Positions 1-9,740 of a stretch of DNA of 64,000 nucleotides are shown piece by piece (position 1 is the stretch's first letter; each line of letters begins with the position of its first letter). The stretch covers positions 434,001 through 498,000 of the forward strand of contig NZ_JAJPUI010000003.1 of the NCBI RefSeq assembly GCF_021390935.1, in the 5' to 3' direction. The translations under genes and the position numbers were made by a program. The DNA is from Streptomyces sp. CC228A (GTDB taxonomy: Bacteria; Actinomycetota; Actinomycetes; Streptomycetales; Streptomycetaceae). Under the pieces are notes generated by a model. That model was not told the origin of the DNA, did no database searches, and saw only the letters and a list, made by a program, of their open reading frames with translations.

Positions 1-791
1 CGACACGGTGACCGGGAACCCGCCGGAGAGGGCCACCCCGGCCGCGTACGGGGGGACCAGCATCAGGGTGCCGAGTGCGAAGGTGGTGAACAGCAGGGCG
101 GGGCCGTCCAGTTCGCGCGGCCGGCGGCGCAGCATGGCGCTGTAGGAGGCGAAGCAGCCGGCTGCCGCGACGATCCACAGGTCCGAGGGGCCGGGGAGGC
201 CGGCCGTGCCGGAGCCGGTGGCGAGGAGCAGCACGACTCCCCCGAAGGCGGTGAGCAGGCCCGCCGTGCGGCGCGGGCCGAGCCGGACGCCGCCGATCCG
301 CTCGTACACCGCCATCAGGACGGGCGCGGCGGCCATGACGAGGCCCATGGTGGCGGCCGGGGTGGTCAGCCCGGCCTGGTGGACGAGGGTGTTGTACGCG
401 GTGACGCCGAGGAACGAGGTGAGGGTGAGCCAGCCGAGGCGGCGGCGGACCACGTGCCGCTGCCGCCACGCCGCGCGGGCGCCGAACGGGGCGACGACGA
501 GGAGCGCGACGGTCCAGCGCCAGAAGACGGCCTGGACGGGCGGCACGGTGTCCGCGAGCGCCCGGGTGGCGACGAAGCTGCCGGACCAGACGACGGTCGC
601 GACGGCCGCCAGGAGGACCCCGGCGGCGGCCGCCCGGCCCGCTCCTCCCGCCGCCGGGGGCGCGGCGGGGGGCGCGGGCGGCGGGGCGGGGCTCGGCGCG
701 GGCGGGCGCGGGGGCGCGGGGGGCGGGGCGGGGCTCGGCGCGGGCGGGCCCGGGGGCGCGGGGGTGGTGCCGGCCGGTCCACGGGGGTCAC
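1..791 (-). CDS. DMT/EamA-family transporter, 3' end cut by window edge
   Basis: Read on the minus strand, this frame gives repeated hydrophobic segments typical of ten-helix EamA drug/metabolite exporters, with phrases such as AAVATVVWSGSFVATRALAD near the N-terminus and LVMAAAPVLMAVYERIGGV in the middle. The C-terminal part lies beyond base 1. The start is unresolved. The transporter frame has no ATG or GTG in the proline/alanine-rich lead-in, while a GTG at 791 opens the neighbouring frame (TPVDRPAPPP). One extra base near 770-785 would join the two into a normal N-terminus. The lead-in is a nearly perfect GC-rich duplication (about 690-750), a likely place for an assembly slip. Substrate unknown. 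It is followed upstream by a second, unrelated-length EamA gene in the same direction. Confidence 0.75.
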
Positions 792-850
792 GGGGCCTGC
801 CTCTCTCCCCGCTCGCGGAGGGAGGCGGGGTGCGTCGGGGTCTTGGGGAC

Positions 851-1774
851 CTACCGTCGCACCGGCTGAACCGTAAGGTCCATCTCGTCTTTCCGATCGT
901 TCTTTTCAGCATTCCTGAACGATCGCGGCTGGAGCTGCCCCGCCGCCGTGGCCCCGAAGGCGAGGAGCATGCCGAAGACCTGGACGGGGCCGAGGGCCTC
1001 GCCGAGCACCGCCCAGCCGATCACCGCGGCCGTGATGGGGGACAGCGGGCCGAGGAGGGTGACGGAGGTGGCGGTCAGGCGCTCGACGCCGCGGAACCAG
1101 AGCCAGTAGCTGACGGCGGTGTTGCCGAGCGCCAGGTAGGCGTAGCCGAGCACCGCGGGTCCGTCGAACGCGGGCGGGGCGCCCTCGATCAGGAAGGCGA
1201 TGGGGGCGATGAACAGGCCGCCCGCGGTGAGCTGCCAGCCGGTCATCACCAGCGGGCCGACGCCCTCGGGGCGGCCCCAGCGCTTGGTGAGCACCGTGCC
1301 GGCCGACATGCAGGCGGCGGCCGCGACACCGGCCGCGACCCCGACCGCGTCCAGGGCCGCGTCGGAGCGCAGGACGACGAGGCTGACCCCGCAGGTCGCG
1401 GCGACCGCGGCGGCCAGCGCCCGCAGTGTGGGGCGCTCGGCCACCAGCAGGGCGGCCAGGCCGATCACGAAGACCGGGCCCACGGAGCCGACGACGGCGG
1501 CGACGCCGCCCGGCAGCCGGTAGGCGGCGAGGAACAGCAGCGGGAAGAAGGCGCCGATGTTGAGGGTGCCCAGCACCGCCGACCGCCACCACCAGTCCGC
1601 GCGGGGCAGGGTGCGGGTCGCGGCGAGCAGCATGAGTCCGGCGGGCAGGGCCCGCACCAGGCCGGTGAAGAGGGGGCGGTCGGGCGGGAGGAGCTCGGTG
1701 GTGACGGCGTAGGTCGTGCCCCAGGAGATCGGGGCCAGGGCGGTGACGGCGACGACGGCGGCGCGGCGGGACAT
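851..1774 (-). CDS. EamA/DMT-family exporter
   Basis: A 307-aa membrane protein with two EamA repeats (about residues 5-135 and 145-280), each of five hydrophobic helices, the normal size for this exporter family. The N-terminus shows the family-typical PISWGTTYAVTTELLPPDRP. The last 25 residues (RSFRNAEKNDRKDEMDLT) are a charged cytoplasmic tail. The ATG at 1774 follows a purine-rich leader. The gene is divergent from a MarR regulator at 1896, and the 121-bp gap contains a long perfect palindrome, so control by that regulator is likely. EamA proteins export amino acids, metabolites or drugs; the sequence does not identify the substrate. Confidence 0.9.
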   Translation of the reverse strand: MSRRAAVVAVTALAPISWGTTYAVTTELLPPDRPLFTGLVRALPAGLMLLAATRTLPRADWWWRSAVLGTLNIGAFFPLLFLAAYRLPGGVAAVVGSVGPVFVIGLAALLVAERPTLRALAAAVAATCGVSLVVLRSDAALDAVGVAAGVAAAACMSAGTVLTKRWGRPEGVGPLVMTGWQLTAGGLFIAPIAFLIEGAPPAFDGPAVLGYAYLALGNTAVSYWLWFRGVERLTATSVTLLGPLSPITAAVIGWAVLGEALGPVQVFGMLLAFGATAAGQLQPRSFRNAEKNDRKDEMDLTVQPVRR

Positions 1775-1820
1775 GGAGACCCCTCGGCGGTCGGAAAGGC
1801 GGCAGGGAACTTACTTGGCA

Positions 1821-1848
1821 CTAAGTAGCTTAGCGCTAAGCTACTTAG
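1821..1848. promoter_or_regulatory. 28-bp perfect palindrome, probable MarR operator
   Basis: Each half reads CTAAGTAGCTTAGC and the two halves are exact reverse complements with no spacer. The core TTAGCGCTAA lies between the divergent exporter and MarR genes, about 47 bp from the exporter start and 48 bp from the MarR start. MarR dimers bind such near-perfect palindromes between divergent gene pairs. A second, weaker inverted repeat (CTTGCT-TGCG-AGCAAG, 1870-1885) sits just before the MarR ribosome-binding site. Confidence 0.75.
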
Positions 1849-1895
1849 ACGCAAGCTGCTATCCCGCCGCTTGCTTGCGAGCAAGGGGACTCCTC

Positions 1896-2465
1896 ATGAG
1901 ACTTCGCGGTATGAGCTCGACTCGCACCTCAGGAAACGCCCCGGTGAACAGTCCGGAAACCAGCCCGGGCCCCGGCCGCGACGCCGTGGACGCCATCACC
2001 GACCAGTGGGCCGTCGTCCGGCCCGACCTGGAGACGCTGCCCATGGCGGTGTTCGGCCGCATCTACCGGCTCACCCACACCGTGGGCGGCCGCATGGAGC
2101 AGGCCTACGCCCGGCACGGCATCTCACGCGGCGAGTTCGACGTGCTCGGGACGCTGCGCCGCTCCGGAGAGCCCTACACGCTCTCGCCGCGGGAGCTCTC
2201 GGCCACGCTGATGCTCACGACGGGCGGCATGACGGGCCGGCTGGACAAGCTGGAGCGGGCGGGACTGCTCAGCCGCAGCCCGGACCCGCACGACCGGCGC
2301 GGGCTGCGGGTGACGCTCAGCGAACGGGGCCTGGCGCTGGTCGACGAGGCCGTCGGCGCGGGGCTCGCCGTGCAGCGGGAGGCACTGGAGGCGGGCCTGG
2401 ACCGGCAGGAGGCGGAGCAGCTCGCCGGGCTGCTGCGCAAGCTCCTCATCGCGACGGGGGCCTGA
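1896..2465 (+). CDS. MarR-family transcriptional regulator
   Basis: A 189-aa protein with a winged helix-turn-helix around residues 75-150. The recognition helix region reads LSATLMLTTGGMTGRLDKLE and the wing carries the MarR signature DPHDRRGLRVTLSERG. The first 40 residues are Pro/Ser-rich and poorly conserved. The ATG at 1896 is preferred because AAGGGGA lies at the right distance before it; an in-frame ATG at 1911 is the alternative. It is divergent from the EamA exporter across a 28-bp palindrome, so it most likely represses that exporter and itself in response to a small aromatic or toxic ligand. The ligand is inferred, not visible. Confidence 0.9.
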   Translation: MRLRGMSSTRTSGNAPVNSPETSPGPGRDAVDAITDQWAVVRPDLETLPMAVFGRIYRLTHTVGGRMEQAYARHGISRGEFDVLGTLRRSGEPYTLSPRELSATLMLTTGGMTGRLDKLERAGLLSRSPDPHDRRGLRVTLSERGLALVDEAVGAGLAVQREALEAGLDRQEAEQLAGLLRKLLIATGA

Positions 2466-2560
2466 GCCGCCGCCCGGCCTGCATGCCGGATGTCGCGCTC
2501 AGCACGGGCGGGACGCGGGGGCGCGAGCCGGCTCCGGGACGCCTCCCCCGGCACACCGAC

Positions 2561-2650
2561 CGGTACGGGCCGGTACGGGCCGGTACGGGCCGGTACGGGC
2601 CGGTACGGGCCGGTACGGGCCGGTACGGGCCGGTACGGGCCGGTACGGGT
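2561..2650. repeat. 10-bp tandem array (CGGTACGGGC), about nine copies
   Basis: Eight exact copies of CGGTACGGGC run from 2561 to 2640, followed by one copy with a single change. The array fills much of the 307-bp space between the MarR gene and the small membrane protein gene. All frames through it are open because the unit lacks stops, so apparent ORFs here are artefacts. Confidence 0.97.
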
Positions 2651-2708
2651 CACGGAAGGACGGACGACGCGTCGGGGCGGCCCCGGAGCGGCGCGCGGAC
2701 GCAGCAGA

Positions 2709-2746
2709 GCGCCGCACGGCGGGGTGGGAACCCTGCCGTGCGGCGC
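2709..2746. terminator. GC-rich hairpin between converging genes
   Basis: GCGCCGCACGGC pairs exactly with GCCGTGCGGCGC across a 14-nt loop, a 12-bp stem. There is no T-run, as is common for Streptomyces terminators. It lies 27 bp past the 3' end of the minus-strand gene at 2773 and downstream of the MarR gene, so it could serve both. Confidence 0.6.
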
Positions 2747-2772
2747 CCTCGGAAGAGCGGGTGCGCCCGGTG

Positions 2773-3003
2773 TCAGGCCTGCTTCTTCGAGCGGTCCATG
2801 ACCATCACGAGGCCGGCGATGACCACGAACAGGGCGATCGGGGCCACCACGAACAGGCCGAGCGTCTCCATGACGCTCAGGCCCGGGCCCGGGTCGTCGC
2901 CGTCGTCACGGGTCAGCGCGAGCGCCGGGGACGACATCAGCAGCATCATCAGCGTCGTACCGGTCGCGACGGCGCCGGCGCGCAGGGCGTTCTTCTTGTC
3001 CAC
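2773..3003 (-). CDS. Small conserved membrane protein (76 aa)
   Basis: Begins MDKKNALRAGAVATGTT from a GTG at 3003 and ends VMDRSKKQA. A first hydrophobic stretch (residues 10-32, ending SSPALALT) could be a signal peptide or membrane anchor. An acidic linker RDDGDDPGPG follows, then a second membrane helix (about 48-70) and a basic tail. It starts about 20 bp after malQ ends and is probably co-transcribed. No function is known to me. Short proteins of this layout are common in Streptomyces, and the start choice rests on protein shape because no strong ribosome-binding site is visible. Confidence 0.7.
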   Translation of the reverse strand: MDKKNALRAGAVATGTTLMMLLMSSPALALTRDDGDDPGPGLSVMETLGLFVVAPIALFVVIAGLVMVMDRSKKQA

Positions 3004-3023
3004 GGAGCAAACGTAGCGAACGC

Positions 3024-5133
3024 CTAGACGCAGCGCGCGCCCGGGGGTGCCGTTGGCGGCTCCTCCCCGTCCGCGCCGCCCCGCAGCACCGCCATGAGCG
3101 CCCCCAGCCGGGGCGACGCGGCCAGGTCCTCCAGGGCGACCGGCCGCCCGTCGGCCCCGGCGACGGGCAGCCGCCAGTTCGGGTACTGGTCCCAGGTGCC
3201 CGGCAGGTTCTGCGGGCGCCGGTCCCCCACGGCGTCCGGCAGCCACACCCCGGTCATCCGCGCGGGTGTCCGCCGCAGGAAGCGGTAGACGGCCCGGATC
3301 TCCGCCTCCTCGTCCCGCGGGCCGCCGGCCGCGTCGAGCAGCCCGAGCTCCCGCAGGTACGCCAGCCACTCGCGGACGTCCCGCGCGTCCCGCTCGCGCT
3401 CCTCCTCCACCGGCCCGGTCAGCAGGCCGAGCCGGTGGCGCAGCTCCACGTGGTCGCCGCCGAGCCGGGCCGCCGTGGACGGCAGGTCGTGCGTGGTGGC
3501 CGTGGCGACGCAGTCCGCCCGCCACGCCTCGGGCGGCAGCGGGCGGCCCGTGCCCTCCCAGTCGCGCTCGAACCACAGCACCGACGTGCCGAACACCCCG
3601 CGGCGCGCCAGCACGTCCCGCACGCCGGGCTCGACCGTGCCGAGGTCCTCGCCGATCACGCAGGCCCCCGCCCGGTGCGCCTCCAGCGCGAGGACCGCGA
3701 GCATCGCGTCGGCGTCGTAGCGGACGTACGTGCCCTCCGTGGGCGGCAGCCCCGCGGGCACCCACCACAGCCGGAACAGGCCCATGACGTGGTCCACGCG
3801 CAGGGCGCCCGCGTGCCGCAGCAGCGCCCGCAGCAGCTCCCGGTACGGGGCGTAGCCGGAGGCGGCGAGCGCGTCCGGGCGCCACGGCGGCAGCCCCCAG
3901 TCCTGGCCGCGCGCGTTGAAGGCGTCGGGCGGGGCACCGACCGACATGCCCCGCGCGTAGGCCCCGGGCTGCGCCCAGGCGTCGGCACCGTCCGGGTGCA
4001 CCCCGACCGCCAGGTCGTGGACGACGCCGACGGCCATGCCGGACCCGCGGGCGGCGCGCTGCGCGGCGGCGAGCTGCTCGTCGGTGAGCCAGGCCAGCCA
4101 GGTGTGGAAGGCGACCCGGTCGGCGAGGCCGGCGCGCGCCCGGGCGGTGGCGGCCGACCGCGGGTCGTCCAGGCCCGCGGGCCACTGGGCGCGGTCGGCG
4201 CCGTACCGCTCCACGAGCGCGCACCACACGGCGTGGTCCTCCAGCGCCTGCCCGCCCCCGGCGCGGAAGGCGTCGAAGGCGGCCTGGCGGCCGGGGCCGA
4301 GGGGGACGCGCCGGACGGTCTCCAGGGCCTGCCGCTTGAGCACCCACACCGCGTCGCGGTCGATCAGCTCGCCCTTGCGCAGCACGCCCTCGCGCAGCTC
4401 CGCGGCGCGGCCGGCGAGGGAGTCGAGCTCCGCGCGGTCGGCGCCGGCGGCGTACGCGTACTCGGGCACGTCCTCGACCCGCAGGTGCACGGGGTCGGGG
4501 AAGCGCCGCGACGAGGGCCGGTACGGGGACGGGTCGGTGGGCGTGCCGGGCACGGCCGCGTGCAGCGGATTGACCTGCACGAAGCCGCAGCCGTGGGCGC
4601 GGCCCGCCCAGTCCGCGAGCTCCCGCAGGTCGCCGAGGTCGCCCATGCCCCAGGAGCGGGCCGACAGCAGCGAGTAGAGCTGCACGAGCAGGCCGTGGCA
4701 GGAGGCCGGCGGAGCGGGCACCCGCGCCGGTGCGACGAGGAGCGTCGCGTCGGCGGTGCGGCCGTCGGGCGCGCGGGCGGTCAGCAGGTGGGCGCCGGGC
4801 GGCAGGCCCGCCCAGGGCACGGGGAGGTGAGGGTGCGGCCGTCCTCCAGGGTGATGTGCAGGACGGTGCCGGAGGGCAGGGCGGCGACCGGGCGGGGGCG
4901 GCGGCCGGCTCGTCGCCCTGCCGGACCACGACGGTGGGCGGCAGCAGCCGGCGGGCCGCGGCCTCCTCGGCGGCGGCCAGGGAGGCGCGGACTGCCGCCG
5001 GCGTGCCGGCGTCGACGTCCAGGGCCGCCAGGACGGCGACGACGGTGGTGTCGGGGACCGGGACGGTGACTCCCGGGGACGGGGAGTAGGCGGTGGCCAC
5101 TCCGTGCAGCGCGGCGAGCCGGGCGAGCGTCAT
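3024..5133 (-). CDS. malQ: 4-alpha-glucanotransferase MalQ, with two frame breaks
   Basis: Amylomaltase of GH77, which transfers malto-oligosaccharide segments in maltodextrin metabolism. The N-terminus (MTLARLAALHGVATAYSPSP) is in one frame, a short middle (VAALPSGTVLHITLEDGRT) in a second, and the catalytic body in a third. Adding one base near 4905 and one near 4830 restores a protein of about 703 aa, the usual length. The body shows the family catalytic regions: LRVDHVMGLFRLWW (nucleophile Asp), VIGEDLGTVEPGV (acid/base Glu) and TTHDLPS (third carboxylate). All three are intact, so the breaks look like sequencing slips and not decay. Start ATG at 5133. Confidence 0.88.
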
Positions 5134-5180
5134 GCGGGCTCCTGATCCTGGTCTCCTGGTCCCCGGGTTCCGGGGCGGGG

Positions 5181-5507
5181 CTACGCGCGGGGGAACTCCG
5201 GACCGCCGGCCGTGCCCCGTGCGGTCGGCTCACTGGTCAGGGGCGCGGCGTCGGTCATCGGCGGTTCGCTGGTGAGGGGGGCGGCGTCGGCGAGGGGCGG
5301 CTCACTCGTGAGCGGCAGCGCCTCGGTGACGCGCGGTTCGGCGAGGCGGGCGGCCGGCTGGGCCGGGAGGGAGCGGCACGGCTGCGGCCTGCGGGGGTGG
5401 TCCTGGGCATCCTGCCGGCCGGGACGGGAAGGGGTGCGGGCCTGCCCCGACAGGACGCGGACCTGTTTGGAGAGGGCGGCGTGCAGCAGATGGGCGGAGG
5501 TGGCCAT
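5181..5507 (-). CDS. Hypothetical small protein with LTSEP repeats
   Basis: A 108-aa protein starting MATSAHLLHAALSKQVRVLS. The ATG at 5507 is preceded by AGGGAGACCACC, a good ribosome-binding site. The C-terminal half holds three near-identical repeats, PLTSEPP followed by ADAA or TDAA, encoded by imperfect 36-bp DNA repeats (about 5222-5310). The N-terminal 25 residues look like a short amphipathic helix. I do not recognise the family. It lies 47 bp upstream of malQ on the same strand and could be transcribed with it. Confidence 0.55.
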   Translation of the reverse strand: MATSAHLLHAALSKQVRVLSGQARTPSRPGRQDAQDHPRRPQPCRSLPAQPAARLAEPRVTEALPLTSEPPLADAAPLTSEPPMTDAAPLTSEPTARGTAGGPEFPRA

Positions 5508-5833
5508 GGTGGTCTCCCTGTGCGGTGGGAAGGGCGGACCACAGCAGCCCTACCCAGCATGCGCCGGACCATCCGCACGACGTGGCGGTCCTCACACCGC
5601 CCGCCCCGCCCGGTGAGGTCCGCCGGCCGCCGCGCACCGGGCCGGTGAGCCGCCGCCGGAACCTGACCCGTGTGCAAATACGACACATCGACCACGCACA
5701 TTGACACCTTCGGCGAGGGGGTGGTGGGCTCGAAACCCACCGGTACGAGCACCCGTACGGCCGGGGGTACGGCCTTCCGTACGTCCGACGGCAAAGCTAC
5801 CCGCACAACCAGGCGGCACGAGGGGAGACGCGC
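5508..5833. other. Gene-free stretch with a tRNA T-arm-like hairpin
   Basis: No convincing gene. GGTGGG-CTCGAAA-CCCACC (5723-5741) resembles the T-arm of a tRNA, but no matching acceptor, D or anticodon arms are found at the expected distance. It may be a tRNA or attachment-site relic or chance. The ribosome-binding site AGGGGAG at 5821 belongs to the next gene. Confidence 0.5.
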
Positions 5834-8795
5834 GTGCAGTTCGGCCAGCTCCCGCAGTTCGGACGCGGCAGGCGGACGGTGACCGCGGTCGCGGTCGCGG
5901 TCATCGGCGGCCTTCTGGGCGGCGCGCCCGGCGCGTCGGCCGCTCCGGGCGACCCGTCGTCCCCGGCCAGCGCCACGCCCGAGCGGGACGCGGCGACGCC
6001 TCCCGCCGTGTGGCCGCGCCCGCAGTCGCTGCGCGGCACGGACGGGGCGGCGGTGGCCCTGGGCGACGCGGTGGCGGTGGCCGCCCCGGCGGACGCCGAC
6101 CCGTATGCGGTGGCGGCGCTCGAAGAGGTGCTGCGCGCGGCGGGTGTGCGGCGGGTGGACCGGGGCGGACCGGACGCCGGGGGCGGGGACCGGTCGTGTG
6201 GATGGGCGGACCCGGCGCGCAGAGCGTACTGCGCGCCCTGCGCGTGCCCGAGCGCGGGGACCTGCCCTCCGGCGGCTACCGCCTCGCGACCGGCCGCCAC
6301 GAGGGCCGGGACGTCGTCGCGCTGGACGGGGTGGGCCGGGACGGTCTCTTCCACGCCGTGCAGACGCTGCGTCAGCTCATCACGGCGGACCGGCAGGTGC
6401 CGGGCGTGGTGGTGCGCGACTGGCCAGGGACGGCGGTGCGCGGCCTGACGGAAGGTTTCTACGGCCGCCCGTGGAGCCATCAGCAGCGCCTGTCGCAGCT
6501 CGACTTCATGGGGCGGACGAAGCAGAACCGGTACCTGTACGCGCCCGGCGACGACCCGTACCGGCAGGCGCGGTGGCGGGAGCCGTACCCGGCGGCGCAG
6601 CGCGCGGAGTTCCGGGAGCTGGCGGAGCGCGCCCGGCGCAACCACGTCACGCTGGCCTGGGCGGTGGCGCCCGCGCAGGCGATGTGCCTGGCCTCGCCGG
6701 ACGACGTGAAGGCGCTGAAGCGGAAGATCGACGCCATGTACGCGCTGGGCGTGCGGGCGTTCCAGGTGCAGTTCCACGACGCGAGCTACGACGAGTGGCA
6801 CTGCGGGCGGGACGCGGAGGTCCACGGCCGCGGCCCGCGGGCGGCGGCGACGGCGCACGCCCGCGTGGCGAGCGAGCTGGCCCGCCACCTGGCCGCGCGC
6901 TACCCGGACGCGGAGCCGCTGTCGCTGATGCCGACCGAGTACTACCAGGACGGGGTGACGGACTACCGCACGGCGTTGGCGGACGAGCTGGACCCCGGGG
7001 TGCAGGTGGCGTGGACGGGGGTCGGCGTGGTGCCGCGCACCATCACGGGACGGGAACTGGCGGGAGCACGCACGGCGTTCCGACAGCACCCGCTGGTCAC
7101 CATGGACAACTACCCCGTCAACGACTACGCGCAGGACCGCCTCTTCCTCGGGCCCTACACCGGGCGGGAGCCCGCCGTGGCGGCCGGCTCGGCGGCGCTG
7201 CTGGCCAACGCGATGGAGCAGGCGTCGGCGTCCCGCATCCCCGTGTTCACGGCGGCGGACTTCGCCTGGAACCCGCGGGGCTACCGGCCGCACGAGTCGT
7301 GGGAGGCGGCGCTCGACGACCTGGCGGGCGGCGATCCGCGGGCCCGCGCCGCGCTGGCCGCACTGGCCGGGAACGACGCGTCGTCGCTGCTGGACCAGAC
7401 CGGCGAGTCCGCCTACCTGCGGCCGCTGCTGCGGGAGTTCTGGCGGTCCAGGACCACGGCCGGGGTGGCCCCCGAGGTCCGCGACCGGGCGGCCGCCCGG
7501 CTGCGCGCGGCGTTCACCGCGATGCGGGCCGCCCCCGGGCAGCTCACGGGACCCGCGGAGGGCCGCCTCGACGACGAGGTGCGGCCCTGGCTGGAGCAGC
7601 TGGCCCGGTACGGGCAGGCCGGGGAGACGGCCGTCGACATGCTGCAGGCGCAGGCGCGCGGCGACGGGCCGGCGGCGTGGCGGGCCCAGCTGGAGCTGGA
7701 GCCGCTGCGCGCGGCGCTCGCGGCGAGTCCCGCGACGGTCGGCAAGGGCGTGCTGGGCCCGTTCCTGGACCGGGCCGAGAAGCAGGCCGCGGCCTGGACG
7801 GGCACGTCGAGGGCGGCGGGCGAGGCGTACCGGTCGGGCGACGCCTACACCGTGGACCTGCGCCGGACGCGGTCGCTGGAGGCCGTCACCGCGCTGGCCG
7901 AGCCGGGTTCGGCGGCGGGCACCGTCGAGGTGCGCGTGCCGGGTGAGGGCTGGCGGGCACTGGGCGCGCTGTCGCCGTCGGGGTGGACCCAGGCCCCGGC
8001 CGGCGGGGTGCGGGCCGACGCGGTGCGGGTGCGCTGGCCGCAGGGCGCGGGGGCGGTGCCCGTGCGGGCTCTCGTGCCGTGGTTCGCGGACGAGCCGGAA
8101 GTGGGGCTGGAGCTGCGGCGCACCGAGGTGGACGCGGAGATCGGCGGGGCGCCGCTGCGGGTGGACGCGGTGGTGTCCGCGCAGCGCCCCGGCGCCGTGC
8201 GCGGGCGCTCGCGGCGCGTGCGCCGGAGGGCGTCGTGGTGGACGTGCCGAAGGACACGACCGTGCCCCGGGGCACGGCGGCGACGGTCCCGGTGACGGTC
8301 ACCGTCCCCGAGGGGACGCGGCCCGGGGAGTACGCGGTGGCGCTGTCCTTCGGCGGGGAGCAGCGCACGCTGACCGTGCGGGCCTTCCCGCGGACGGGCG
8401 GCGGGGACCTGGCCCGTGCGGGCACGGCCTCGGCGTCGGGCCAGGAGACGGCCGACTTCCCGCCGTCCGCGGCGCTGGACGGCGACCGGGAGACCCGCTG
8501 GTCCTCCCCGCCGCAGGAGTCGGCCTGGTGGCAGGTGGAGCTGCCGGCGCCGGCGCGGGTCGGCCAGGTGGTGCTGCACTGGCAGGACGCGTACGCGACG
8601 CGCTACCGGGTGCAGGTGTCGGCGGACGGCCGGACGTGGCGCACGGCGGCGACCGTGCGTGACGGGCGGGGCGGCCGGGAGGCCGTGCGCATGGACGCGC
8701 CCGGCGCCCGCTTCGTCCGCCTCCAGCTGGACGCCCGGGCCACGGAGTACGGGTACTCGCTGTACGGCGTCGAGCTGTACGCGGTGGCTCCCTGA
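5834..8795 (+). CDS. Secreted GH84-type beta-N-acetylglucosaminidase with C-terminal F5/8 type C module; two frame breaks
   Basis: GTG start at 5834 with AGGGGAG seven bases upstream, and a signal peptide of about 36 residues (RRTVTAVAVAVIGGLLGG then GASA). The order is a Gly20b-like N-terminal domain, a catalytic barrel starting LTEGFYGRPWSHQQRL (typical of GH84/hyaluronoglucosaminidase), a helical region, then a C-terminal galactose-binding-like module (ASGQETADFPPSAALDGDRE, CBM32/discoidin type). One missing base near 6180-6190 (in a G-run) and one near 8210 break the frame; repaired length is about 987 aa. The GH84 Asp-Asp catalytic pair aligns with FHDASYDEWHC, so the first Asp appears to be His, as in some actinobacterial relatives. 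Likely acts outside the cell on GlcNAc-containing glycans; activity is uncertain. Confidence 0.85.
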
Positions 8796-8907
8796 TACGC
8801 GGCGGCTCCCTGGCAGGGGGCCGCTGACAGGGGGCCGCTGACGGTCGCCCCCGCGCGGGCCTCCCCGCCAGGGCGGGGAGGCACGGGTGCCGGGCGCACA
8901 CCGAAGG

Positions 8908-8945
8908 GGGCCGCGCCCGGGTGCCCCTGGGGGCGGGCGCGGCCC
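8908..8945. terminator. GC-rich hairpin between converging genes
   Basis: GGGCCGCGCCCG pairs exactly with CGGGCGCGGCCC across a 14-nt loop. It sits between the end of the GH84 gene (8795) and the end of the HNH gene (8970), so it may terminate both transcripts. No T-tract. Confidence 0.6.
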
Positions 8946-8969
8946 TCGGGCTACGCGTAGGCCCGGGTC

Positions 8970-9506
8970 TCAGGCGGAAATGCCGTCGATCCGGGCCAGG
9001 GCGTCGTCCGCGCCGTACGGCTGCAGGTAGGGCAGCCAGCGCGGGTCCCTATGGCCCGTGCCGATGATCCGCCACGCGAGACCGGTGGGCGGCGCGGGCG
9101 GCTGGTGGAGCCGCCAGCCCAGTTCGCGCAGGTGCCGGTCGGCCTTGACGTGGTTGCAGCGGCGGCAGGCGGCCACCACGTTCTCCCAGGTGTGCTTGCC
9201 CCCGCGGCTGCGCGGGATGACGTGGTCGACGCTGGTTGCGACGCCACCGCAGTACATGCAGCGCCCGCCGTCGCGGGCGAAGAGGGCCTTGCGGGTCAGC
9301 GGGACGGGCCCCCGGTACGGGACCCGCACGAACCTCTTCAGCCGCACGACACTGGGTGCGGCCATCACTCGGGTTGCGCTGTGCAGGAAGGCGCCGGACT
9401 CCTCAAGGCACACGGCCTTGTTCTCCAGGACGAGCACGAGCGCGCGGCGGAGCGGTACGACGCCGAGCGGCTCGTACGACGCGTTGAGGACCAGGACGTG
9501 CGGCAC
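8970..9506 (-). CDS. HNH endonuclease
   Basis: A 178-aa protein starting at GTG 9506 after an excellent AAGGAGG site. Residues 1-70 (PHVLVLNASYEPLGVVPLRR) are the conserved actinobacterial lead-in. The nuclease core has CMYCG (first zinc pair), SVDHVIPRSRGGKHTWENVV (the H-N part of HNH) and CRRCNHVKADR (second zinc pair and last His). All key Cys and His are present. These short HNH proteins are widespread in Streptomyces chromosomes, and their target is not established. It stands alone, divergent from the MscS channel gene. Confidence 0.92.
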   Translation of the reverse strand: MPHVLVLNASYEPLGVVPLRRALVLVLENKAVCLEESGAFLHSATRVMAAPSVVRLKRFVRVPYRGPVPLTRKALFARDGGRCMYCGGVATSVDHVIPRSRGGKHTWENVVAACRRCNHVKADRHLRELGWRLHQPPAPPTGLAWRIIGTGHRDPRWLPYLQPYGADDALARIDGISA

Positions 9507-9740
9507 GGATGCCTCCTTGTACGCCGGCGGCGCGTGGCTCGCGCCGGGACGATCTGCTCTCAGTCTCTCCTCATGCCTGGTCGAAGCGCCACCACGTACC
9601 GGCAACGGGCACGGAGTGTTTTCGACCACACCGGGAGTCATCCCCGGGTGCGACGAAGCTCTCCCTCGAACATGGCGGCGAACCCCCTGCCCCGGGCCGT
9701 TAAATTGTTGTGACCCGCTCGTGATCCCAGGAGGTTCCGC

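Noticed and set aside
206..1828. 540-codon plus-strand open frame
   Set aside because: Antisense to the two DMT exporters; high GC opens all frames. It has no domain and is Gly/Arg-rich.
5700..5745. Possible tRNA at the T-arm-like hairpin
   Set aside because: Only the T arm is present; no acceptor, D or anticodon arms can be placed.
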